Source: CAYVQZ01 sp964453435
GTDB taxonomy: Bacteria > Abyssobacteria > SURF-5
NCBI GenBank assembly: GCA_964453435.1
Contig: CAYVQZ010000012.1
Coordinates: forward strand, 1 to 64,000
DNA: 64,000 nt
Reading direction: 5' to 3'
Shown here: positions 41,752-49,208 of the stretch, one piece after another
Position numbering within the stretch: position 1 is the first letter of the stretch
Layout: every line of letters starts with the position of its first letter
Position numbers and translations under genes: made by a program
Notes under the pieces: generated by a model
Databases searched by the model: none
Seen by the model: only the letters and a program-made list of their open reading frames with translations
Told to the model about the DNA's origin: nothing

Positions 41752-43890
41752 ATGGCAATTCGGACTAAGCATCTTCATGAACGGCTTGAAGCCCTTGCAC
41801 AGAACCTGTGGTGGACATGGCATCCGGAAGTAGTGAGCATTTTCATGGATTTGGACTCCCAGCTCTGGCGCGAGGTCGACCATAATCCAATTGCTCTCCT
41901 GAACCAGATCAGTCCCGACGAGGTCGAAGAGCGCGCATCGGAGCTGGTGCTGCACAGCCGAATAAATTACGCATTCAGGCGATTAAGCGACTATCTTGAC
42001 GGAAAGAAGACGTGGGGCTCGGTCCACTGCGGCAACCTGCGCAGTCGTCCCGTCGCATATTTCTCCGCCGAATTCGGGTTGCACGAATCCATCCCCATCT
42101 ATTCCGGGGGCCTGGGAATTTTGGCGGGAGACCACCTGAAGAGCGCGTCTGACCTGGGAATCCCGCTGGTCGCGGTGGGGCTCCTTTACAATCAAGGTTA
42201 TTTCAGCCAAATGCTGAACAGAGACGGGTGGCAGGAGGAGGATTATGCAGACCTTGACATCAAGCAGATTCCATTGCAGTCGGTACCAGCGGGAGACGGC
42301 AAGCCATTGATGGTTCGAGTTGACACCCGTGAGGGTTTCATTCAAGCGAGGGTCTGGCAATTGCGCGTGGGCAGGGTCCAGTTGTTGCTCCTTGATTCCA
42401 ATATCGAGGGAAACACGGCCGAAGACCGGGGCTTGACCTCCCGGTTGTATGGCGGAAACGACCGAGTCCGGATCAGGCAGGAACTGTTGCTTGGGATTGG
42501 TGGAGCTCGCGCATTGCAGGCATTAGACATTTTCCCTGGCGTCCTGCATCTGAACGAAGGACACAATGCGTTCGCCATCCTCGAGGAGATTCGCCGGGTC
42601 ATGGAAGATGACGCATTGCCATTCTCACGCGCTCGGAGGCGGGTGTCACTATACACGGCCTTTACGACACACACGCCCGTGCCCGCCGGCCATGACCGCT
42701 TCTCGGCAGACCTCGTTGAAGAACACCTTGGCCTTCTGCGGGAAAAGCTGGGGCTTTCTCAAGAAGAATTCATGGCACAGGGGCGTGTCAATGCGCACGA
42801 CCGCTCGGAACCTTTCTGCATGACTGTTCTTGCATTGAAAAACTCGCGCCGGACGAATGCCGTGTCGGCGATACATGCCGACGTGAGTCGGCGGATGTGG
42901 CACGGTCTCTGGCCGGAAAGGCCGGAGCCTGAGATTCCAATCGGACACATAACCAACGGAGTGCACGTGCTGTCGTGGCTGGCGCCACAAATGAAACAAC
43001 TATTTGAGACGCGCCTTGCGCAGGATTGGCCAACGAGAATGGTTCATCCGGATGTCTGGGAAAAGGTCACCGAGATCGACGATGGCGAATTGTGGGAAAC
43101 CCAGCAAAGCCTGAAAATGCGTTTGATTCGCTTTGTCCGGCGACGCCTGCTGACACAGGCAAAGCGCGCGGGCAACAAAGATATCATAGAGCAAGTCGAA
43201 CAGATTCTGGACCCCGACGTTTTAACGATAGGTTCGGCCCGCAGGTTCGCCACATACAAACGCGGGGACCTCATCCTCTCGCAGCCGGAGCGACTCGCAA
43301 AATTGATGAACGACCCGAAACGGCCGATTCAGCTTATTTTCGCCGGCAAGGCGCATCCGAGAGACGAGGAAGGCAAAAAGGTTTTGCAGAAGGTCGCTCG
43401 GTATTCCCTGAGTTCGGCATATAGGAACCGAATAGTTTTTGTTGAAAACTACGATTACAATGTTGCCCGTCACCTTGTCCAGGGCGTGGACGTATGGTTG
43501 AACACTCCGCGCCGACCTCTGGAGGCGTGCGGCACAAGCGGGCAAAAGGTCGTTTTGAATGGCGGCTTGAACTTGTCCATTCTGGACGGATGGTGGAATG
43601 AGGCGTACGACGGAAAGAATGGCTTCGCTATTGGTCACGGGGGCATGCACAACGACCAGAATGTGCAGTACCAGCGGGATTCGGACTTTCTGTATGAAAC
43701 GCTCGAGCAAGCGGTTATCCCCCTGTATTACGACCGAGACTCGAGCGGGATACCGCACCACTGGGTCGAACGAATGAAAGCCGGCATGCAGACGTTGGGC
43801 TGGCGATTCAATGCGGACCGTATGGTCAGAGACTATGCCCAGCACGTGTATCTGCCTGCCGCAAGCGCGACCTCAGCCGAAATTTACTAG
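41752..43890 (+). CDS. glgP: Alpha-glucan phosphorylase (GT35)
   Basis: 712 aa from the ATG at 41752 (GGAG 9 bases upstream). Short-type glycogen or maltodextrin phosphorylase of the alpha-glucan family. YFSAEFGLHESIPIYSGGLGILAGDHLKSA is the N-terminal signature in outline; the PLP lysine is in EACGTSGQKVVLNGG. It releases glucose-1-phosphate from stored glucan. It follows the oxidoreductase by 65 bases but is probably functionally separate. Confidence 0.95.
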   Translation: MAIRTKHLHERLEALAQNLWWTWHPEVVSIFMDLDSQLWREVDHNPIALLNQISPDEVEERASELVLHSRINYAFRRLSDYLDGKKTWGSVHCGNLRSRPVAYFSAEFGLHESIPIYSGGLGILAGDHLKSASDLGIPLVAVGLLYNQGYFSQMLNRDGWQEEDYADLDIKQIPLQSVPAGDGKPLMVRVDTREGFIQARVWQLRVGRVQLLLLDSNIEGNTAEDRGLTSRLYGGNDRVRIRQELLLGIGGARALQALDIFPGVLHLNEGHNAFAILEEIRRVMEDDALPFSRARRRVSLYTAFTTHTPVPAGHDRFSADLVEEHLGLLREKLGLSQEEFMAQGRVNAHDRSEPFCMTVLALKNSRRTNAVSAIHADVSRRMWHGLWPERPEPEIPIGHITNGVHVLSWLAPQMKQLFETRLAQDWPTRMVHPDVWEKVTEIDDGELWETQQSLKMRLIRFVRRRLLTQAKRAGNKDIIEQVEQILDPDVLTIGSARRFATYKRGDLILSQPERLAKLMNDPKRPIQLIFAGKAHPRDEEGKKVLQKVARYSLSSAYRNRIVFVENYDYNVARHLVQGVDVWLNTPRRPLEACGTSGQKVVLNGGLNLSILDGWWNEAYDGKNGFAIGHGGMHNDQNVQYQRDSDFLYETLEQAVIPLYYDRDSSGIPHHWVERMKAGMQTLGWRFNADRMVRDYAQHVYLPAASATSAEIY

Positions 43891-44038
43891 TTCGCTTGCA
43901 GCCGTTACGGAAGCATCACTCTCGGCGGGTCAGAGAATCCGGCCGGCTTGCAAGGGTCGTGCAAGAAACGCAAATTCCTGAGGGATGGATAATCGGATGG
44001 TCTCGACTGTCCGGATAAGAGTATGAAAGCAAGAGGAT

Positions 44039-44767
44039 ATGGGCCTGAAAAATAAAGTGGCGCTCGTCACCGGCGGCGGGCGCGGAATCGGGCGCGAAAC
44101 GGCGCTGTTGTTTGCAGCAGAGGGAGCGAAAGTGGCCATATCGGCTCGTCATTCTCATGAGATATTGGAGGTGGCCGCCCAGATCAGGAGCTCGGGCGGA
44201 GCCGCGCTGGCGGTGGCCGGTGATGTTTCCCTGGAAGGCGACGTGAAGCGCATCATCGATGAAACAGTCTCCGAGTTTGGCGGCGTCGACATCCTTGTGA
44301 ACAACGCGGGGATTCTCAGATATGGTCCGATTGTGACCATGGAGAGCACCGAGTGGCGAGAGGTTATCGAGGTCAACCTTATGGGAACGTACTACTGCAC
44401 GAAGGCAGTGGTCCCGATACTGCTTGAGCGGGGGTGGGGAAGAATCATTAACATCTCCTCCCGCAGCGGAAAGATCGGGCGTCCAACGGCCACGGCCTAC
44501 TGCGCCTCCAAACATGCCGTCATCGGATTTACGAAAGCGCTGGCTGAGGAACTGGCTCCATTCAACATTACCGTAAACGGAGTTTGTCCCGGTGTCGTCG
44601 ATACGGATATGGTTCCAAAAACGGTTAAGGAAGAAGTCGGACCGGGGATTGTCAGACCACAGCAGGTTGCAAGTCTGGTGGTATATCTGGCGAGTGAGGA
44701 ATGCGGCGCGATCAACGGCGAGGCCATAAACATATTCGGCAATTCGAAGCTCGAAATTCGCATGTGA
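44039..44767 (+). CDS. Short-chain dehydrogenase/reductase (FabG-like)
   Basis: 242 aa, classical SDR. NAD(P) loop TGGGRGIG (residues 11-18), NNAG, and the catalytic Ser-Tyr-Lys as ISSRSG ... YCASK. PGVVDTDM is typical of 3-oxoacyl reductases. AAGAGGA ribosome site. Likely oxidises or reduces a 3-hydroxy/3-oxoacyl thioester; a sugar or steroid alcohol cannot be excluded. Confidence 0.93.
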   Translation: MGLKNKVALVTGGGRGIGRETALLFAAEGAKVAISARHSHEILEVAAQIRSSGGAALAVAGDVSLEGDVKRIIDETVSEFGGVDILVNNAGILRYGPIVTMESTEWREVIEVNLMGTYYCTKAVVPILLERGWGRIINISSRSGKIGRPTATAYCASKHAVIGFTKALAEELAPFNITVNGVCPGVVDTDMVPKTVKEEVGPGIVRPQQVASLVVYLASEECGAINGEAINIFGNSKLEIRM

Positions 44768-44852
44768 TTTCGAGGTCGTCTCCAACAAACACTTATCCGG
44801 TTCGGCCGCTTCCTTATCGCGAGGTCACGATAGCTTCTTTGCAGGAGGGGTC

Positions 44853-45260
44853 ATGTTTCGAATCACGTTTTTCGCCGATAGTTTTTCCTGGGTTGCCCAT
44901 CCCCCTGAAATAAAAGTGGAAGCGAGAGATTTGACCGAGGGCGAGGCTATCTTTGTCAGCGGGAAACTTATGGACCCTGATTTCGTTCGTAAAATCACGG
45001 GACGATATATTCCTTTCACTTCGGCGGTTGCGACGGATTACGCGAGAGGGGAGCGGGGCACGGGGGAGAAGAAGACGCTCGTTTTGGTACCCAAGCAGGG
45101 GGAATGGGTTCTCGGCTCGCTCCTGATGAAATTGAGCCCAACCGACCTGGAAGCGCTCGATGCGTTTGAGCAGGTCCCGGCAATCAGACACAAGACGCCG
45201 ATACGGGTTAGAACCGGAACAATCGAACGGATGGCGACCACCTTTATCCCCCGAGAATAA
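44853..45260 (+). CDS. Gamma-glutamylcyclotransferase-like (AIG2/GGCT fold) protein
   Basis: 135 aa with a strong GGAGGGG ribosome site. The GGCT signature appears as AIFVSGKLMDPDFVRKITGR (here Ser-Gly-Lys where many have Tyr-Gly-Ser/Thr), with WVLGSLLMKLSPTDLEALDAFE at the C-terminal half. The N-terminal ~30 residues (MFRITFFADSFSWVAHPPE) are an extra strand region. Family members release 5-oxoproline from gamma-glutamyl amines; the acid residue in DAFE may be the catalytic one. Substrate unknown. Confidence 0.75.
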   Translation: MFRITFFADSFSWVAHPPEIKVEARDLTEGEAIFVSGKLMDPDFVRKITGRYIPFTSAVATDYARGERGTGEKKTLVLVPKQGEWVLGSLLMKLSPTDLEALDAFEQVPAIRHKTPIRVRTGTIERMATTFIPRE

Positions 45261-45494
45261 TGCCCTCAGAAAGAACCCGGAGATGAATCCGAATTACCGC
45301 GCTTCCACTGTCGGGACAGCTTCTGTGATCCGGCGTCCGAACGATATGGTTGCAAAAAGTCCTGGGTGTCGGACCGAATACTGGGCAAGCTCTTGGAAAT
45401 AGGCCGCCGCAATTGTGTTCTCGAAAGGAGGTTCTTCGTTTATGCTCGCCTGCGAGACATCAGGTCCGCCACATCACGGGCACAGGCCGGGTAC

Positions 45495-46367
45495 TTATTT
45501 CTTCGTGTAGTCGTACCAGCCCCGCCCCGTTTTTTCTCCGTAATTGCCCTGGCTATAGTGCGCAACGACGCTGGGGTATGGCAAGTCGGCCGGATTGCCC
45601 GTCCGTTTAAAGCGCTCGGTATCCATTGTGTACTGCAGGTCTATCCCGATCAGGTCCATAAGACGGAAAGGCCCCATCGGGTGCCCGGCCCCGTGAACGC
45701 AGGCTTTGTCGATATCTTCGGCGGTGGCGACGCCCATTTCCAGCATCCAGAGAGCTTCGCGGGTCAGCGCTCCCAAAATGCGATTGACAACGAATCCATC
45801 GACTTCCTTCTTGAGCAATACACCGACCTTGCCGAGTTTTGCGCACAGGTCCATGGAAATCTGCGCCGTCTCGTCAGACACATGCGGGCCCCTTACCACT
45901 TCCACCAGTTTCATCACGAGGGCCGGATTAAAGAAGTGCAGATTAATCACTTTTTCGGGCCTGCTGGTCGCGTCGGCGATTTTCGAGCTGACAATGGCAG
46001 AACTGTTGGTGGCAAGGATGGCATGCTTTGGGGCCAGCTTGTCGAGGTCTGCAAAGATTCTCCGCTTCAGGTCGAGAATTTCCAAAACCGCCTCGATAAC
46101 GTAATCGGCCTCCTTCACTGCTTCCTTCAAATCCGAAGAGAACGTTAGTCTTTCTCGAGCGTCTTTTGCCTGTTCTTCGGTCATTTTTCCTTTTTTGACG
46201 CGACCGGGTAGATAGGAATCGACAAAATTCTCGGCCTTTTTCAGTATTTCCTCGCTAATGTCGGTACAGGTGGTTTTGTAACCATTGATTGCGCACAAAA
46301 GCGATATCTGATGCCCCATGTTGCCCGCGCCCACCACACAAATAGTCTTGATGTCATCAATTTTCAT
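45495..46367 (-). CDS. 3-hydroxyacyl-CoA (3-hydroxybutyryl-CoA) dehydrogenase
   Basis: 290 aa, the single-domain bacterial form. NAD loop VVGAGNMGHQ (residues ~11-20), NLHFFNPA with the catalytic His, and the C-terminal helical domain (GNYGEKTGRGWYDY). It oxidises 3-hydroxyacyl-CoA to 3-oxoacyl-CoA, the third beta-oxidation step, or works in reverse in butyrate formation. A good ribosome site (AAGGAGAGAG) is present. It follows pckA on the minus strand by 143 bases. Confidence 0.94.
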   Translation of the reverse strand: MKIDDIKTICVVGAGNMGHQISLLCAINGYKTTCTDISEEILKKAENFVDSYLPGRVKKGKMTEEQAKDARERLTFSSDLKEAVKEADYVIEAVLEILDLKRRIFADLDKLAPKHAILATNSSAIVSSKIADATSRPEKVINLHFFNPALVMKLVEVVRGPHVSDETAQISMDLCAKLGKVGVLLKKEVDGFVVNRILGALTREALWMLEMGVATAEDIDKACVHGAGHPMGPFRLMDLIGIDLQYTMDTERFKRTGNPADLPYPSVVAHYSQGNYGEKTGRGWYDYTKK

Positions 46368-46510
46368 CGTCTCTCTCCTTGCTTATTCGTGATGCATTTT
46401 CAGTGTCTAAGGTCCTATAAAGTCATCGAGGTGTATCATTTCATAGACGACGGTATTTGCGGACCACGAGCGTCTCCGGCAATTACCTTCTGTTGGTCCG
46501 GAGCATTCTA

Positions 46511-48118
46511 TCAGGCTTCGGGACCAGCCGCAATGACTTCCGGAGGGGACCCGTCGGCAAATTTATTGAAATTTTCGAGAAATCGTTCGACTAATTTTCT
46601 CGCATTCGCATCGTAATCCTGCGGACCATTCCACGTGCTCCTGGGGTCGAGAATTTCATCGGGCACGTCAGGACATTCCGCGGGAACATGAAAAGAGAAA
46701 ACGGGGTCCTCTCGGGTGGAAACCTTTTCGAGGCGCCCGTCCAATATTGCGCGTATGATGGACCTCGTAAACGCGATGCTCACCCTGTTTCCGACCCCAT
46801 ACGGACCGCCGATCCAGCCGGTATTGACCAGCCAACAGGATACTCCGTGCCGGTCGATTTTCTCGCCCAAAAGCCTCGCGTAGACGGTGGGAGGCAACGC
46901 CATGAATGGCGCCCCGAAACAGGCGCTGAACGTCGCCTGGGGCTCCTTGCCCAAACCTCGTTCGGTTCCCGCCACTTTTGCGGTATATCCCGAGAGGAAG
47001 TGATAGATCGCCTGGTCCCGTGTCAGCTTTGCGACAGGGGGCATCACTCCGAAGGCGTCGCATGTGAGCATGATAATGACGCTGGGATGGCCTGCTCTGC
47101 CGGAACGAAGTGCGTTCGGGATGTGGGGAATCGGGTAAGCCGCCCTCGTGTTTTCGGTAAAAGAAGCGTCGTCGAGGTCAACCCGCCTGGTCTGTGGGTC
47201 TATCGTGACATTTTCGAGAATGGTGCCGAACTTTCTTGTGCATTCGTATATTTGCGGTTCAGCGTCGCGCGCGAGCCGGATTACCTTGGCGTAGCAACCC
47301 CCTTCGAAATTGAAGATACCCTCGTCGCTCCATCCGTGTTCGTCGTCTCCGAGCAGGCGGCGTTCGGGGTCCGCCGAAAGAGTCGTTTTCCCGGTGCCCG
47401 ACAACCCGAAAAATAATGCCACATCGCCACCGGCGCCGACATTTGCGGAACAATGCATGGAGAGAACCTTTTCCTGCGGAAGCAGGTAGTTCAGCACCGT
47501 GAAAACCGATTTCTTAATCTCGCCCGCATAACTTGTACCCCCAATGAGGATGAGGCGTTTGCCAAAATTTACGAGAATGAACGCCTCGGAGTTCGTTCCG
47601 TCAATTTCCGGAATGGCGTGAAATTGGGGACCGGAGATAATCGTGAATTCCGGATTGTGGTCTCGAAGTTCTTCCGGATTGTTGATTTGCACGAAGAGGT
47701 TTCGCGCAAACAGGCTCTGCCAGGCGGTAACGGTTATTATTCGGATCGGGACGCGATATGCCTCATCCGCTCCCGCAAAGCAGTCCTGCACGAAAAGTTC
47801 GCGGCCCTGCACATATGCCTGAAGCCGAAAGAAGAGGTCGTCAAAATGCTCGATGTCAAATGGTCTGTTATCCTTGCCCCACCAAATCTTCGCGTCACTG
47901 GTTGGCTCACTGACGATGAATCGATCCTGAGGCGACCGTCCCGTGTGATGGCCGGTCCGAACGACCAGCGGTCCCAAGTGGGCGACTATCCCCTCCCGGC
48001 GACGAACAATCTCTTCATACAGCGCGCCCGTCGAGAGGTTCCAGTGAACCACGCCCAGGTTTCGGAACCCATGCATATCAAGGCCATGCCGGCTGGCATA
48101 AAGGTCGGTAGGCTCCAT
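46511..48118 (-). CDS. pckA: Phosphoenolpyruvate carboxykinase (ATP)
   Basis: 535 aa, full length. It converts oxaloacetate and ATP to phosphoenolpyruvate and CO2 in gluconeogenesis. The kinase-1 P-loop GLSGTGKTTLSADP, the YAGEIKKSVFT block and the HTGRSPQDRF segment near the N-terminus identify the ATP-dependent type. GGAGGG ribosome site. It has its own promoter and lies divergent from the TetR-glycyl radical enzyme operon. Confidence 0.96.
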   Translation of the reverse strand: MEPTDLYASRHGLDMHGFRNLGVVHWNLSTGALYEEIVRRREGIVAHLGPLVVRTGHHTGRSPQDRFIVSEPTSDAKIWWGKDNRPFDIEHFDDLFFRLQAYVQGRELFVQDCFAGADEAYRVPIRIITVTAWQSLFARNLFVQINNPEELRDHNPEFTIISGPQFHAIPEIDGTNSEAFILVNFGKRLILIGGTSYAGEIKKSVFTVLNYLLPQEKVLSMHCSANVGAGGDVALFFGLSGTGKTTLSADPERRLLGDDEHGWSDEGIFNFEGGCYAKVIRLARDAEPQIYECTRKFGTILENVTIDPQTRRVDLDDASFTENTRAAYPIPHIPNALRSGRAGHPSVIIMLTCDAFGVMPPVAKLTRDQAIYHFLSGYTAKVAGTERGLGKEPQATFSACFGAPFMALPPTVYARLLGEKIDRHGVSCWLVNTGWIGGPYGVGNRVSIAFTRSIIRAILDGRLEKVSTREDPVFSFHVPAECPDVPDEILDPRSTWNGPQDYDANARKLVERFLENFNKFADGSPPEVIAAGPEA

Positions 48119-48163
48119 GGTCTAATCCCTCCTGTCAAGAAAAGATCTAAGGTAATTCAGAAT

Positions 48164-48192
48164 ATGATACCTTACCTCGAAACAAAACTCAA
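48164..48192 (-). promoter_or_regulatory. Promoter of pckA
   Basis: Minus strand TTGAGT (48192-48187), 17-base spacer, TATCAT (48169-48164). An inverted pair AAGGTA/TACCTT (48149-48173) overlaps the -10 and may be an operator. Confidence 0.6.
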
Positions 48193-48334
48193 CCAGCAAA
48201 GGCTTTTTTCTTTTTTCCCGGAAATCTCGATCGCGTCTTGCAGGGTGAAGACCGGAAGTCAGCGTTGTTCATGTAACTTGAAACCGTTTTGTAAAGAGCG
48301 GGGCACAGTGACCGGGGTGTGGCTGGTTGTTATT

Positions 48335-48347
48335 TGAATTAAATTCA
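48335..48347. promoter_or_regulatory. Operator-like palindrome A (TGAAT-N3-ATTCA)
   Basis: TGAAT (48335-48339) and ATTCA (48343-48347). The same plan recurs at 48477-48489. It resembles half-sites of TetR-type fatty acid regulators such as Bacillus FadR, from general knowledge. Confidence 0.55.
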
Positions 48348-48442
48348 TATTCGGGATCAGCGCCCGGAGCGCGGTCGATTGGTTCATAACCTTATGAAAG
48401 CAATAATTTTAGCTATCAGAGACATCTAAATATACTTCTGGA

Positions 48443-48471
48443 TTGACGAGGCTCGAAGTATATGATAAAAT
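48443..48471 (+). promoter_or_regulatory. Promoter of the TetR-glycyl radical enzyme operon
   Basis: TTGACG (48443-48448), 17-base spacer, TAAAAT (48466-48471), 50 bases before the TetR start. Confidence 0.65.
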
Positions 48472-48476
48472 GTAAA

Positions 48477-48489
48477 TGAATGATATTCA
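48477..48489 (+). promoter_or_regulatory. Operator-like palindrome B (TGAAT-N3-ATTCA)
   Basis: TGAAT (48477-48481) and ATTCA (48485-48489), extended by A/T to 48476-48490. It covers the expected transcription start of the TetR operon, a typical repressor position. Confidence 0.65.
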
Positions 48490-48521
48490 TATAATCTCTT
48501 TGAGGAAGGACGCTTTCACAA

Positions 48522-49208
48522 ATGGGTACGAGAGCAAGGTCACTGGAAGACAAGCAACAGAGAAGACAATTAATTCTGGAAGCTGCGAAGGAACTTTTTT
48601 TCGATTTGGGCTACCAGGATACTACCATTGAAATGGTCACGGAGCGCGCCGGCGTGAGCACGGGCACGTTCTATATCTATTTTAAGAGCAAGCGGGAAAT
48701 CTATATGACTCTTTATGCGGACGGAATCGATATATTCCATCGTATGGCGAAACAGTCGATTTCGTGGCCGGGCATGACTGTGATAAGCCGGTTGTCGGCC
48801 ATTGCGCATGCGTATTACCGTTTCTATGTGGATTACAGGGAGTACTTTAAAATCCTCGCATTTATCCACCTGCATCAAGCGGAGTTGAAAGAGCCGAGTG
48901 AAATGAGTGAGCTTTTGGACCAAAAAGCGATAGAACTCTTGCAGATGATAGAGAGTGTAATAAAAGATGGGGTGGGCGACGGCGAGCTGAAGCCGATGGA
49001 TACATGGAAAGCCACCAATGTGTTATGGGGTTTGATGGATGGTCTCGTCATGCTTGCTGAACGAAAGAATGTGATGGTTATGGGAGTGAATCTCGAGGAC
49101 CTTTTCAAACAGGCCCTTGAAATTGTCTTCTACGGGATGGTGGCGCGGGATGACCGCACAAGAAACAACAATGAGATGGAGAAACGAAATGACTACTACC
49201 ACGAGTAA
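48522..49208 (+). CDS. TetR/AcrR family regulator of the glycyl radical enzyme operon
   Basis: 228 aa. Helix-turn-helix at residues ~14-60 (RQLILEAAKELFFDLGYQD, IEMVTERAGVSTGTFYIYF). The C-terminal ligand domain resembles TetR_C_11-like regulators of anaerobic acyl metabolism. GAGGAAGGA ribosome site. Its 3' end overlaps the glycyl radical enzyme gene by 20 bases, so both are on one transcript, and two matching palindromes stand upstream. Likely autorepressor sensing a substrate of the enzyme (inference). Confidence 0.9.
   Translation: MGTRARSLEDKQQRRQLILEAAKELFFDLGYQDTTIEMVTERAGVSTGTFYIYFKSKREIYMTLYADGIDIFHRMAKQSISWPGMTVISRLSAIAHAYYRFYVDYREYFKILAFIHLHQAELKEPSEMSELLDQKAIELLQMIESVIKDGVGDGELKPMDTWKATNVLWGLMDGLVMLAERKNVMVMGVNLEDLFKQALEIVFYGMVARDDRTRNNNEMEKRNDYYHE

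Noticed and set aside
41725..41753. TTGACT-17-TACTAT directly before the glucan phosphorylase gene
   Set aside because: The -10 overlaps the ATG at 41752, so a transcript from it could not carry the chosen start and ribosome site.
49117..49188. Earlier start of the glycyl radical enzyme
   Set aside because: It would lie inside the TetR gene and has no ribosome site; the ATG at 49189 has GGAG at good spacing.
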